Shown: positions 30,648 to 43,079, counted from the stretch's first letter. The stretch is 64,000 nucleotides of DNA from Yponomeuta sedellus (GCA_934045075.1 OW203722.1:6009264-6073263); one strand, 5' to 3'. A program made the numbers and translations. The notes: generated by a model not told the origin, from the letters alone.

Positions 30648-30800
30648 CATACATAACCTCACGCCTGTATCCCAGAGGGATAGGCAGAGACCAGGGACTG
30701 CCACTTGTCACGATCCTGACAGATCACGTTCGCTTCATCAGCGTTCATAAGTCGTTGCTTGCACGCACGCCGGGTCCGGGTACTTTTTATCTTTCCCTTT
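30648..30800 (-). pseudogene. LINE protein C-terminal remnant and tail
   Basis: Reverse of the 29088-29240 sequence: tail CATACATAACCTCACGCC, then TCCCAGAGGGATAGGCAGAG and CGTTCATAAGTCGTTGCTTG. Reading frame remnants match EAKxICQDRxKWQSLV. Confidence 0.55.
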
Positions 30801-31329
30801 GCTAATACATTCTCTATTTGGTAGCTTTAAGTCCGTCTGGGACGTCCCTTACCAGATGCACCCAGATGTATTCGTGAACAGATACATAATCCAATCGCTG
30901 GGTCTCTAAAAATTTCCATAACAATTCCGTTAATTCGCATAACACCATTTTCCTAACGTCGCCCGAGTACACAACGCCAGCGGTTTTGTGATATTCAAAT
31001 TATAATCAGAACTGGTATCCCCAAAGTTGTCTAACTAATAGTGTCAGGTAGGTACGTGGACCGGCCCTATTACGGGCCCGGCCGTTCGGTCTACAAAGTC
31101 TAATAAGGTTTGCCTACCCTAGATTCTTGTTTGCTGACGACAAACTCAACTATATTAAAACAGCTTTTCCATTTAAGTTTGCTTTTGTTAGTTTGTTTGA
31201 TTTGGATAATTGCGTGAATCGTCATCATTATGTTTCAGAGTTGGATTCTTGTCTTGATGATTTGGTGGGTCAAGGTGTTTCAAAAGTAGTTTTGGTAAAG
31301 TATTTAAAACTGAATTAGGTATCGCTGTC
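30801..31329. other. Unassigned block
   Basis: Contains a GC-rich spot ACGGGCCCGGCCGTTCGGTC at about 31073. A 63-codon frame at 31127 has no domain. Confidence 0.3.
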
Positions 31330-31334
31330 GTTAC

Positions 31335-31510
31335 GCCGTGTCGGAGGCCTTATATAACTTCGCTTTGATAACTTCTGACAGTAAGGCCCGCCATTGCCTT
31401 ATTATGCTCCACCAAGCCGGACTTGGCTCCCGTGATTTAGTTAGGCCAAACATTCTTGCGATGCAGGAAGAGACCCAGCAGTGGGGATATGCCACGGGTT
31501 GATATCATCA
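31335..31510 (+). mobile_element. 5S-derived SINE, 3' half
   Basis: AACTTCTGACAGTAAGGCCC to GGTTGATATCATC, with several deletions; the head is absent. Confidence 0.55.
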
Positions 31511-31965
31511 ACCAATTAGTCGTGTCTTGCGAATGTGTTATTTCAGCAACATAAATAAAAATAACAACTGACTTCAAAACACTAAAAACACAGATGTAAA
31601 TATGGCAGAGGGAGTATGGGAAGAAGTACAGCTACATGAAGAAGAGGTTGGAGGCAATGTCAAGTTACGAGACCCGTACATAGATTTTGACCACCGACTC
31701 CAAAGTATATTTTCAAATATTTAGCATTAAAATGTGAAAATTACTTTGCTTAATTCCGCCAAAAATCACACAAGAACCATGCAGTTAGTTAATGCATCGC
31801 CTTTCCTCCCACTTTTTCAAGCTGAAGCAAGACACGGACACACCACCACCGACGTCAATACGTGTGTGAAAAAATGCGCTTTCAAATGTATACTTTTTAC
31901 ATTTGTACTTTTGTTAGAACAACACATTTTTAACTTAATCCCGAAATGATTGAGATTGATTGATT
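31511..31965. other. Unassigned block
   Basis: No support for the 71-codon plus frame at 31734; no repeats are recognised. Confidence 0.3.
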
Positions 31966-32245
31966 GATTGACACAAAAAAACTTGATGTCGATCGATATT
32001 CCTTTTCTTTCTGGAATCACTCAAGCAATCAATCAATCGAGCGATCGATCGATCGATCGATCGGTCGATCGATCGGTCGGTCGGTCAGTCGGTCGGCCGG
32101 TCGGTCGGTCGGTCGGTCGGTCGGTCGGTCGGTCGGTCGGTCGGTCGGTCGGTCGGTCGGTCGGTTGATTGATTTGTGATTGATGGATTGATTGATTGCT
32201 TGAGTGATTCCGGAAATCGATCGACATCAAGTTTTTTTGTGTATC
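31966..32245. repeat. Long inverted repeat around a (GGTC)n array
   Basis: Left arm 31970-32037 and right arm 32177-32241 pair over about 60 bp: CAAAAAAACTTGATGTCGAT and ATTCC...GGAATCACTCAAGCAATC against their complements. The centre (about 32040-32164) is (GATC)n grading into (GGTC)n, about 30 units. Overlapping SVGR or TDRP frames on both strands come from this array and are not genes. Confidence 0.8.
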
Positions 32246-32249
32246 CAAT

Positions 32250-32340
32250 TAACTTCCTACTGCAGGGCACATGTTATGTATTGTACGTGTCTATTCTCAG
32301 AAAAAAGAGAGTATGGGCATTCTTTTCACGCGTGTCCGCC
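32250..32340 (+). repeat. LINE-tail-like repeat (type O)
   Basis: CCTACTGCAGGGCACATGTT and AGAGAGTATGGGCATTCTTT followed by CACGCGTGTCCGCC, the class also at 46955, 51245 and 60510. Confidence 0.4.
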
Positions 32341-32344
32341 GTAT

Positions 32345-32535
32345 TCGCCACAGAGAATATTGTAAAGAGGTTCGAAATTTCACTGCTGCCGGTGAGTCGC
32401 CCATTAGCTAGAGCACTGGCACGGATAGCCAGAGGTCGCGGGTTCGAATCCCGGCATAGGTGGAATTTTTTGCCTCTACAATGGTTTTTAAAATTGTCCT
32501 TAGCACGGGTTAGTGTATTAAAAAGAATATAATCA
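32345..32535 (+). mobile_element. SINE-A, single copy
   Basis: Starts in the head region at GAGAATATTGTAAAGAGG, tRNA-like segment with a small A-box deletion (ATTAGCTAGAGCACTGG), B box GGGTTCGAATCCC, body and the tail end AAAAAGAATATAATC. Confidence 0.65.
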
Positions 32536-32622
32536 AGTGTACATAACTTAGAAGACCGAGTCATTGGTGCCGGGATTCGAACCCACAACCTCCCAATTAA
32601 GAAGCGGTGTTCTAGCGATCAA
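32536..32622 (-). mobile_element. SINE-H head remnant
   Basis: Reversed B box GGGATTCGAACCCACAAC and CCTCCCAATTAAGAAGCGGT match the SINE-H tRNA-like head; the body is missing. Confidence 0.5.
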
Positions 32623-33048
32623 GTTATTATGATATGCAAAATTTAAAGGGAAGACTTGTTACGGTGGGGAACGGAAATTAGCTCAGAAACGTTAGGCAAT
32701 GGTTGAAGGTTAAGAAGAGCTAAGGAGAGCTAGCTTTTATTATTAGAGAAACACGTTAAGAGAAATAAAATAACAATTGTTCCATATTCATTCCAAGTGA
32801 CTAATAAATTGGCGAAGTTTCAAAGTACGTAGTAAACTTCCGCTGCACAAAACGGTGTAAAACGAGTTTTAACACGGCATACCGTGATTATTTACGATAC
32901 CAATCATCTAGCCATTCAAAACTATAACCTACGGGCGCAGTATGCTGTAGAAATACTCTGTATAACTAAAATAGGTTCACTTGTTAATTCACTCATCACA
33001 CAAATACACTTGCAAGTATGTTATTATTGATTATTAATTTACAAAAAA
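32623..33048. other. Unassigned block
   Basis: Nothing recognised. Confidence 0.3.
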
Positions 33049-33049
33049 A

Positions 33050-33290
33050 TATGCTTTGTGGTGTTGGCCTGGAGAATAGCACCAACCCAAATTCTTCCCG
33101 CAGGTGTCGTAAAAGGCAACTAAGGTACACAAGCCGAGGGGTGGGCAGCAGCGCCCCCTGCAGTACAATTCCACCAAACTGCGATCCCCAACCCGCATGC
33201 CCAGCGTGGGGATTATGGGCATTACCCCCCGCTATGGCACTCATTAGGGGAGTGCTATGTCCAGCAGTAGACTAATAGAGCCTGAATAAG
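33050..33290 (+). mobile_element. RTE-like LINE 3' end
   Basis: Sense strand plus: GTTGGCCTGGAGAATAGCAC, GTCGTAAAAGGCAACTAAGG, GCAGCGCCCCCTGCAGTAC, GCCCAGCGTGGGGATTATGG and the terminal GCTATGTCCAGCAGTAGACT. It is the mirror of 49843-50122. Confidence 0.6.
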
Positions 33291-33299
33291 AATTTATAA

Positions 33300-33400
33300 A
33301 ATGGACCCAAAACTTCACAACGTGCACACAACGACTAGGTAATGAACGTTCATGAAGTTAAAGTGATCTGTCTGGATAGTGGCTGCTGAAAATCTATGTT
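33300..33400 (+). pseudogene. LINE C-terminal scrap
   Basis: CACACAACGACTAGGTAATG, ATGAAGTTAAAGTGATCTGT and CTGGATAGTGGCTG resemble the RLMNVDEAKxICQDR-type coding end at 29088, heavily decayed. Confidence 0.35.
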
Positions 33401-34130
33401 CAATATAATTAGTCCAGCCTCTCAGTCTGTCAGAACAATGACCCGCGGAATAGCGGTATGCCCGCATCGCTCTGGCTAGCTACTTTTTTCTAATAGATTT
33501 GAGTTTTTTAATTTTATATTAATTTTAGAAACATAATAGTCATTCAAACGGTGATATACATTGTATTTTATGCTAAACGAATAGACCACTAGTTTGTCAT
33601 AATTTCCAATAAGTACAATTACTCTTTTGAGGTAAGTAAGACATCGTTCGGAAAACTTTAGAAACATAAATCAAAAGCGTATACAAACCAAACATATACA
33701 ATAATACAACGAGTTTTTGTCGAGATATTTTCGGAGTGCCTTTAAGGCGCTCGAAATCGATTAAAATCCTAGGATGTTGATACGAAGTTATAGGTTGTAT
33801 GTTCTTAAAATAGTTATCACGGATATTAAGATTTTTGTAGTTTACTTTTTGAAAAAAAATGATTACGTTTTGTATGATGAAACAAGTTTTTTTGTAAATG
33901 ATTTTTAGTCCATTGGTGGCACTAGTTTGCACCCGAAGCGCCTTAAAAAACAAACCAGCATATTTGATTGTTATTGTTAAAACACGTTAATTCTGCTATG
34001 ACTTTAAATCACTCAAAATTCATGGTGTATAATTGAATTTCATTCGGACTTTCCTCACGCTACGAATGTCCCAGCCTTCAGTTGATTATTTTTCTACCTA
34101 TAATAATGCCTAATGTACTGATTACTTATT
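33401..34130. other. Unassigned block
   Basis: A 118-codon minus frame at 33597-33953 is AT-rich and shows no family features; I do not call it. Confidence 0.3.
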
Positions 34131-34213
34131 GGTAGTTAGCCAGTGTCGGCTAGGTCTACCTCACGATGGGCTGGTTGAGAGAGCGGAATGGGAGGTGAAG
34201 TGAATGGACTTAC

Positions 34214-34510
34214 TTGGTGATGGTGGATGATGGCTCGCTTTAGCTGTTGGGCAGATGATGAGCGGTGATGGATGAGCTGATGCGTCCAGCGCACGGAGAA
34301 CACTCCTGCACTGTTCACTTATAGTCTAATATTGTCAATATATTGTTCTTTGAGCTGATAAAGTTTCTTGGTCACCAAAATGTCTATCACTTCACGAGAA
34401 TTCGAGCACTTATCACGCGCGTATGTCACCGTGCGAATGTGTATGCAGATGGCTGGATAAAATAGTAGCGAGCGAGCGGCACGAGCGACGGCACCGGAAC
34501 GACAGACTAA
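34214..34510 (-). promoter_or_regulatory. Candidate host promoter and non-coding first exon
   Basis: On the minus strand this unique, GC-balanced stretch ends CATCACCAA followed by a consensus donor GTAAGT (34213-34208). No long frame crosses it, as expected of a 5' UTR exon. Around 34490-34510 the minus strand reads CATTCATTAGTCTGTCG, which could hold an initiator. CpG-containing words (CGCGCGAGAATAGATCGCGC) lie just upstream at about 34536-34560. It could be the first exon of a gene extending towards coordinate 1, or an alternative first exon of the gene whose exon is at 56861-57075, which is on the same strand. Inference only. Confidence 0.4.
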
Positions 34511-34789
34511 TGAATGAATGACCACAGATTCATGATTACGTCGCGCGATCTATTCTCGCGCGAACACTTATAGCTTTAAGCATTATCTTCAACTGTAAAG
34601 CAAAACCTTTAAAAACTAGAGAAAAAATAATAAAACCAAATTTGTAGAGCAAAACTTGTTGTGAATAAAAAACTAACTGAAATGTTACGTGTAGTGCGCA
34701 ATTCAGAAAAATAACCCTGTAAAAAAGACAGCAAATTTAGACGGATAACAAAATTTGTTTGTAATGATGAGTAAACTAACTCGTAGACC

Positions 34790-35155
34790 CTTTTTTTTAA
34801 AAACTGTTTATATAGGATTTTACTCGTTTATTTCACATTTTTACAATTTTCGACGTATCGGCACTTTTTCAAGTGCCGTTGTCTCGGAAGACTGAGGTGA
34901 CAGGCGTCTTTTTGAAAGCATTCACTGTTAGTTGGCAAAAATTACAAAAGTGTATTATGAAGTTACGTTCCAAAATAGGCAAACCAATTATTTTATATAA
35001 AGTCAACAATATTGATTACTAGTAATTAAAGTTAAAACTAAATCCAAAAAGTGCCGAAACGTCGGAACATTGTAAAAATGTAAAATAAACGAGTAAAATC
35101 CGTGTAAAAACAGTTTTTATTATGTCTAGTGCTCGTGTTAACTTTAGAAAATACT
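34790..35155. mobile_element. MITE-like element (family D), long copy
   Basis: Left end AAAAACTGTTTATATAGGAT, core CGACGTATCGGCACTTTTTC and GACTGAGGTGACAGGCGTCT. On the right are the inverted copy of the core (AAGTGCCGAAACGTCGG) and the terminus CGTGTAAAAACAGTTTTTAT plus ACTAGTGCTCGTG-type extension. Both ends are inverted; no coding frame. Confidence 0.65.
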
Positions 35156-35509
35156 ATATTTTTTTTTGAAGCCGACTCAATTGTTTCAGGACCATTTTTA
35201 TTGCCATGCAAAAGTCCACAGTAACTCGCAATTTCCGTGAGTCATAATAGCTGGGATCCTGCGAAACGCTTACTCATTGTGACCTATTATGAATTTCGTC
35301 CAATTATTTTGTTTGGCTGGCCGGCGGCGGCCTTAATTAATATGGTTTAAACTTTTTCGTTCGGGTCTCGGTATTCCGGTAAAATCTCCCCTTTCATAGC
35401 TTATCTGACCGTCGGAAGTGGAGTAAGTAAATAAAGCCGTCGGGAAATGCCAGAGAATTGATTTACCTTAGTTAATTTATGGAAGTGGTTTTGTTAATAG
35501 TGTACTAGC
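35156..35509. other. Unassigned block
   Basis: Nothing beyond an A/T-rich spacer; GGCTGGCCGGCGGCGGCC at about 35315 is a short GC-rich spot. Confidence 0.3.
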
Positions 35510-35640
35510 TGACCCCGCAATTGTTGTTTTCCCATATTAAGAAGCCTACGCCCTATTGCCGGACCTATTAAATAAACACAAAAAAAAAACATCGGAATCG
35601 GTGAAGTTTTTACGAGATCTAGTAATTCAGTACAGAACCA
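35510..35640 (+). repeat. AGCTGACCCCGCAATTG-type repeat fragment
   Basis: ACTAGCTGACCCCGCAATTG, then AATCGGTGAAGTTTTTACGA. Related to 1420-1612. The 84-codon frame starting at 35556 lies mostly in this repeat and unique DNA and has no recognisable domain. Confidence 0.4.
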
Positions 35641-36600
35641 TTAGTCCTGCTTGGAATCACATCAGTTGCTTCGTAGCAATGATCGTCGCAATAACTTTTA
35701 CCTATATTCAATTTGTTTCATATGGAACAAAGGTTCTTAAAAATGAGGTTCCCGAAATGAGATCTAGATGTCATACAAAACAAAATAGTAACAAAAAATG
35801 GCACACTTAATAAAAAAACATTTACACTACGATATCCAATAATTTTTTGTCAAGAACACAGAACACATAAAATAACATATAAATATAATTGATTTTATAG
35901 TCTTAGACTCATGTAACATTGCTTTGCTTTCCATTTGCAGATTAAATGCTCCAATTCGGCAGCCGTAATGTTGCTAAGAATTGCAGTTCCAATAATACTT
36001 GTTAACCACAGAGTTTTGTTCAATATCCCCCGGAAAATTCCAAGTTAAAAAGAGAGACTACTAGTAATTTAAGTAAATAAAATTTTACTATGCAGAAAAT
36101 AATTATATTATTGTTATAAATAATAATTTTATTGTACTTAAACAAGTTTACAATACAACGGACTTAATGCCTTAGGCATCGCAAAATAGATTCAGCTGTT
36201 TTGTACTTTTCCATATTGTAGTATGGAACAGCCGATATTTTTTTAACTAGTTTATTTTGCAGTCATCATATTTAAAACTGTTTTTATTTACACCCTTCTT
36301 CTAGTGTGGTAATTTTGTGAACTATGTAAGTATCTGAAATCAATAGAATAACTATCCGCTGACTTGACCCCGGTACTTAAAGTCCTTTAATTATCATCAA
36401 TCCCAGTACAAGAGTAATCAAAAGGGCTCAAACCACTAAATTGATAGACCAAGAGCGTTCCCCTTATGTATTTACTTAAGGTAGAAGCCGGGATGAAGTG
36501 TTCGCTCATCGGAGGCCGAGCACGTCCGCGATCGCGGGGCAACTCTCGGATCAACGCTTTTAGGGAGGGACTACTGAAGATACTCCTTAGTTTACCATCT
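35641..36600. other. Unassigned AT-rich block
   Basis: No exon, RNA gene or element seen. 36500-36545 is GC-rich (GGCCGAGCACGTCCGCGATC) without further support. Confidence 0.3.
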
Positions 36601-36975
36601 TCACTTAAGCCCAGTTTCTGAATTGAAAAGTTCGCTCAGTAAATACGTAACTGTAAGATAAGATAAGAATATTCTATATTGTACACTGGAAAAACAACAA
36701 ATACATAATAATTACAAATATACACAGTAAAATTGGTGGCCTTATTGCTAAAAGCAATTTCTTTAACTGTAATGCTGTTTCTACCAATTTCTCAGCAAGG
36801 AGCGTGACAGAACTTTACTTAAGTTGTTACTTAGTGAAATTCTCAACTCAGAAATCGGTCTTTAGGGCCAGTGTCTGAATTGTGAATTTTGTTAAGTGAA
36901 TTATCAACTGTAATGCTGTCTCCTCGAATTTCTCAGCAAAGAGCGTTACAGAATGTTACATAGTGAAATTATTTT
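36601..36975. repeat. Imperfect direct repeats with a LINE tail between
   Basis: AACTGTAATGCTGTTTCTAC (36768) and AACTGTAATGCTGTCTCCTC (36907) start two related 65-76 bp units that end TTAGTGAAATT or ATAGTGAAATT. A reversed LINE 3' UTR with stem ATTGC/GCAAT occupies 36658-36767. A related unit is at 2222-2280. Confidence 0.5.
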
Positions 36976-37565
36976 TCATGAAATAATTTTTAATGAAATC
37001 TTTGATTTTATGTTAAAAGTTTTAAATGGCACTAATTTTTCAACAAGATAAGATACCTCTTCCTAGAATTAAGTAACGCTGGGTTGTAATGATTAATTAT
37101 TTATGTTAATAAAGCAGTAAAAAAATCAAAATCAATCAAATTAATCAATTGAGAAACTGGTCTTTTCTAATTAGAAGAGAAACACTAGCTGCCGCAATGA
37201 TTAATCTCTCAGAATCAAACCCAGTCGGAGCCATCCACCATTATCATTAATAAGTAAATCGTGTGAATTAATTGTAATTCGTGAAAATAATTGATGTAAG
37301 CTTACAAGACAAACATTAGCAATTATTCTGGTTCGTCCGGTTAAGAAATTCACGGGTGAAATTGCATTTGATCTGCTATCAACTAAATACATCACAAGGC
37401 GAAAATTCGCACAATAATAATTACACAAAATAATAAGCTAAATAAGGAATTACTACAGTGGACAATTTCAAAGGGCACGTGAAAAAGCGAGCGAACAAGA
37501 AAAACATATGTGTGAATTACTTGCTGTGCGTATTAAATACACTTCCATTTTACTATACGAAATTT
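36976..37565. other. Unassigned block
   Basis: No feature is supported. Confidence 0.3.
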
Positions 37566-37570
37566 GATCT

Positions 37571-37968
37571 CAATCATACTCCTTAAATAATATTAATAAT
37601 TCAATAAACTGTCTAATTTTTCCATTTAATTTGAGTCCTAAGGCTGTACGAACAAAAGTCTCGAGTTTGTTAAAGCTTAATGTGACACAAACATCTTATG
37701 TTGACATTCAATAGCAGACCGAGCCTCCCTAAAGTAGGAATGGGCACGCACTTCCAGGGTCGATTTTCAATATCATACTCGTTAAATAATATTAATAATT
37801 CAATAAAATGTCTAATGTTTCCATTTAATTTAAGTCCTAAGGCTGTACGAACAAAAGTCTCGAGTTTGTTAAAGCTTAATGTGACACAAACATCTAATGT
37901 TGACATTCAATAGCAGACCGAGCCTCCCTAAAGTAGGAATGGGCACGCACTTCCAGGGTCGATTTCAA
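37571..37968. repeat. 199-bp tandem duplication
   Basis: Two nearly identical units (37571-37767 and 37768-37968). Both contain AGTCCTAAGGCTGTACGAAC and end GCACGCACTTCCAGGGTCGA. Only scattered substitutions separate them. Frames of 71-78 codons on both strands here show no domain. Confidence 0.85.
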
Positions 37969-39373
37969 GGAGATCAAAGCCACAATTCGAAGCAACAGTT
38001 CATGAAGAATCTTATATAACTACCATCAACAAGAGAAATCTATAGTTTGTGTTTTTAGCTGTGCCATGCCAAGGAAATTTCACTGGGATTAGGTATACAA
38101 AGTTAAAGAGTAGACGCCCAGTGTGCCGAAAAGAATATGGCGGCCGTCTTGGATATCAGCGGTACTTCCACAAAGTGGATTATTGTTAGAAAACTCCCGT
38201 CCTATTAGTTACTCCTTCAACTTTTTCTAAAGAGTGTTTTGGAGCAATATATTGTGTTTTCGTTTTTCATTCTTTGAACTTTCTCGTAACTTCCTGTGGC
38301 TCTGCATGCTTTTATAAGTCATTGCTTATTATGTAAGTTTAAGAGTGCATGAGTGCGTGCGAGTTTACGAAATACCGGTGCATAATTAAAATTAGTAGAC
38401 ACTTTTTTAACTGTTATATAATACAAACAGAAAGTCAACATAAAATAAGAGTCAATACAATACAAAAACCAAATGCGCAGTAATTTCGGAATAATCTATC
38501 CATCCACATGGTGCTTGTGGGATTTTCGGCGGAATTTAGCAAAGTAATTTTCACATTTTAATGCTACATTTGTGAAGTTATATTTGCAATGCAACTCTCT
38601 AACTGCAAAGAGAAATAACAAGAGGAAACCCTGGTACCTGATGTTAATTACCTCGGGGCTTGACCTATTAGTGCAGAAATCTCAAATCTAACAACAAATG
38701 GAACAATTATTTTTTTATGTTTTCTTTTTTTGTTTCAAAAGAATGAAAAAACACTCATAGGAAAGAAAGTAAAATATTATGCCATGCCTAATACTTCTAA
38801 GCGTACGTGGTGCCTGTGAGTCGTAAAGTATATTTGAGCGAGATGATACACAAGTCGTCGTTAGAATAGGGCACGTAAAAGCAGAAATAGTTGAAAAAGG
38901 TGAAAAAGGGAATTGAGCCAGCCTCAAGTAGCTAAATAATTAATAAATAATACTCGTTCAACTGAAATCCCTAGCACTCTAGGGTTTCTGAACCCTAAAA
39001 GCTCACTGATTCAGACACGTTTCTCCTGGCCTACGAAATACTCGTATTCTTCGTGGATGTAATACAGTCACCCCTTTCTATGAAACTAGATAAGCCTGTA
39101 AGCCTGACGTCTGTTTCATGGAATTACAATTTATGGTTTACTATGACAATTAGACGCATATTGCAAAGTAAATTAACCCACAGATTAACAAGTACACTCT
39201 GCTAGTTCTATGACCCACACCTCACGTGTATCTAGTTCTACCGAACTAAATACACTTGAGACCTGTTTTATGCTATTACAATTTATGATTTACTACGACA
39301 ATCCAATGTACATTGCAAAGTAAAAATAACCCTCAAACTAACAAATGAAACTAACAAGTAAACTCTGTTGTGC
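37969..39373. other. Mostly unassigned block
   Basis: 38565-38700 carries a decayed SINE body (TTTGTGAAGTTATATTTGCA, GAGGAAACCCTGGTACC). 39070-39370 has two partial copies of a TGACAATTAGACGCATATTG / CGACAATCCAATGTACATTG motif followed by AAAGTAA, a diverged local duplication. Confidence 0.4.
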
Positions 39374-39376
39374 AAT

Positions 39377-39921
39377 AGCCGCGTACTGACTGAGCGAGGC
39401 TGCCTCGCGAGGATAATCCTCGGTAGTAAGGACGCGCCTCGGCCGAGGCGAGCGCGTGCTGGCCTCAGGCGGACGCGCCTCGGCCCAAGCCACGCGTTGT
39501 CGGTTTTTGTCCATGCTCAAAGGCGCCTCAGTCCCATTGCCGCGCTCATTTAAGACGGTTGTGTTTTCCCTCGTTCGTTTGTCGCGAGTTAGCGTCATGG
39601 ACAAAGAACAGAGCCCCAAAATTAATACAACCATATGGTGGATAAAGGCGATTATGGGATGCAAAATGTCCCGATTATACTAATAAAAGCCTAAGAGACG
39701 ATGCGTGGAGAAATATAAGCCAGGAAAGGAACATGCAAATCAGTGATTTAAAGAAAACGATGGACTCACTGAACGAATGCTCACCCTCACCGCGTCTCGG
39801 CAATTTACCACGAGAAGCATTCTGATTGCAAATCCTACGTCCTATGCCTCGCGCGGCAAAAGGCGTGCGGCAAACGGCCGAGGCTGCCTCGCGAGTATCC
39901 TCGCTCAGTCAGTACGCGGCT
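39377..39921 (+). mobile_element. DNA transposon remnant with MADF-like coding piece
   Basis: Terminal inverted repeats AGCCGCGTACTGACTGAGCG (39377) and its complement (ending 39921) are perfect over at least 22 bp, with AAT on both outer sides (39374-39376, 39922-39924). GC-rich subterminal sequence (GAGGCTGCCTCGCGAG) is also inverted. The 3-bp target and the MADF-like interior suggest a PIF/Harbinger-type element; the superfamily is inferred. Confidence 0.65.
39652..39825 (+). pseudogene. MADF (Myb/SANT-like) domain fragment
   Basis: A 57-codon frame beginning LWDAKCPDYTNKSLRDDAWR and continuing NISQERNMQISDLKKT has the MADF pattern LWD...Y.N...R..AW..I. The normal upstream helix is out of frame: an ATG at 39598 opens a different frame, so an indel or stop lies at about 39640-39650. 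MADF proteins bind DNA and occur as a second protein in Harbinger-type transposons as well as in host regulators. Its position between perfect inverted repeats favours transposon origin. Confidence 0.55.
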
Positions 39922-39924
39922 AAT

Positions 39925-40208
39925 AGCTACGAATTGTAGTTGTAATTGTATAAAATTCGGCCATGCATAGATTTATAATTTCGGTAACTATATTTTGCTT
40001 TTGTGTATTCATTTGGCGTTCTCTTGTAAAAGCTGATCCACAAAGTATTATCTTTAAATGTCATTATTATCTTTGACATTTGAATTTCCACAGCGATGGA
40101 CTAATAGGGTAATAAGTTATCAGACGTTTACATTGTCTGAATTTATGAATATTTTATTTCGTTTTCTCCGACCAAATAAAAGATGTATTAAGAAAGGGCA
40201 AGATAAAA
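39925..40208. other. Unassigned block
   Basis: AT-rich spacer with no recognised feature. Confidence 0.3.
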
Positions 40209-40512
40209 TTCAGGTGCCAGATGAGTGACCATCCAGTGGCTATCGCTAGTAGCATTTTTTCTGACCGCTTCCGTACTGCGCAACGCACGTTAAGGCGTTG
40301 GTGCCGGCAGTCATGTAATGGTAGTCGTTAAACCATGTCAGTGGCCTTATGGGCGGTTTGATAATTTCTTACAGTAAAGCCTGCCACTGTCTTACAATCC
40401 TCCACCAACCCAGACTTGGCCACCGTGATGGAGTTTGGCCTAATTTTCATGCGAAGCAGAAAGAGAACCGTGCCCCAGCGGTGAGGACAAACGAAGGTTG
40501 ATATCGATATCG
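40209..40512 (+). mobile_element. 5S-derived SINE, head truncated
   Basis: Starts at box C (CAGGTGCCAGATGAGTGACC) and runs through the body to GGTTGATATCGATATCGA, a complete 3' end with duplicated ATCGAT. Confidence 0.6.
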
Positions 40513-40534
40513 AAGATAATAAGTATCTGAAAAT

Positions 40535-40640
40535 GAAGATGAAATATTGGTGAAGCAAAAGAGATCTGTCAGGATCGTAGCAAGGGGCAAACCCGGGACT
40601 CTGCCTACTTTTCTGGGATACAGGCACAAGTTTGTGTATT
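40535..40640 (+). pseudogene. LINE C-terminal scrap
   Basis: GTGAAGCAAAAGAGATCTGT, CAGGATCGTAGCAAGGGGCA and CTGGGATACAGGCACAAG correspond to the EAKxICQDRxKW...GYR end at 29088. Confidence 0.45.
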
Positions 40641-40789
40641 TAAATCGTTTGTCTTAGCAGCTTTAGGCACATCACTTCTATTTGCCCAAATACGTATTCG
40701 AATCTTCTTTCCGTTGACGTAGTGAGTGTTGTGTGTCGGCCAGCTCCGAAAAATTAAAAGTTAAAAAAAATTAAAAAAAAAAGAAAAAA

Positions 40790-40950
40790 AACCCACAATA
40801 ATTGACTGTACTCGCCACTTCAGTCTACCCGAGACCACGGCAACTGTAACGCTGCCGAAACGTCGGGAAATAAGGTAATTACGTTTTACCTAATAAATAA
40901 ACGCGATTTGACCCGTTTAATATATAACTATCGCGAATCATACTACTACG
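40790..40950. mobile_element. MITE-like fragment (family M), right part
   Basis: CGCCACTTCAGTCTACCCGA, CCACGGCAACTGTAACGCTG, CCGAAACGTCGGGAAATAAG, then the terminus ATTTGACCCGTTTAATATAT. The left terminus is missing. Confidence 0.6.
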
Positions 40951-41063
40951 TATATATACTACTACGTATGCCGGTAAACATAAAACAAATTTTTGTTATA
41001 CCCTCCACTGTCTATTTATAAGGTATTTCAATGTGTATTGTCTTCTTGGAAATAAACTATTTA

Positions 41064-42556
<1,493 letters not shown>

Positions 42557-42765
42557 TTCGAATGTATACAAAACTATCAACTTTTTCATACAATGTGTAA
42601 TAAAATCCTTATATACAAACAGAATTTGTGCTCGACTTATCAGTCCAACAACTTTTCTTCTTATTCTTCTTCATGCGTCGTCTCCTAGCGGAGGTCGTCA
42701 ACCTCGGCCATCTTCCTTTGCAAACCAATAACATTGTCAACACAAATAATATTGGGGTGGGGTTA
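42557..42765. other. Short unassigned stretch with a LINE-tail-like piece
   Basis: 42650-42712 (TTCTTCATGCGTCGTCTCCT, GAGGTCGTCAACCTCGGCC) looks like a reversed LINE coding end with a GAAGAA tail; not assigned further. Confidence 0.35.
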
Positions 42766-42769
42766 TATT

Positions 42770-42928
42770 GCACCAACGGAGGAGCAATGTGATTGTGGAG
42801 CCTCATCGCAATCCATGATGCACCTGCTCCAATGCCCATTGTGCCCTCACACCTGGAGGACCTAACAGAGGCCAACGCTGCTGCAATTGCAGTAGTCAAC
42901 TATTGGGCAGGAAAAATACAAACTGGTT
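42770..42928 (+). pseudogene. LINE C-terminal zinc-knuckle-like remnant
   Basis: Frame one: CDCGASSQSMMHLLQCPLCP; then after a frameshift LEDLTEANAAAIAVVNYWAG and a stop. The CxCG...HLLxCP pattern is the usual C-terminal cysteine motif of Jockey-like RT proteins. 5' part absent. Confidence 0.6.
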
Positions 42929-43079
42929 GAATCCAATAACTTTTACTATGGGCAAACTTTGAATTGCAAAACTGTCATTCCAAATTAACTCTCGTAGATA
43001 TAACGAAACGCAGATTGTAAACAACACACTGACATTTTACATCGGGCTAAGTTAAAGAAATACTGAGTAAATAATAGTG

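Noticed and set aside
31964..32270. SVGR and TDRP frames on both strands
   Set aside because: They come from the (GGTC)n array and its inverted arms.
33597..33953. 118-codon minus-strand gene
   Set aside because: AT-rich, no domain or signal, no splice sites or conservation visible; expected by chance in such DNA.
35556..35810. 84-codon gene with a hydrophobic segment
   Set aside because: Its start lies in an interspersed repeat, and the frame shows no family motif.
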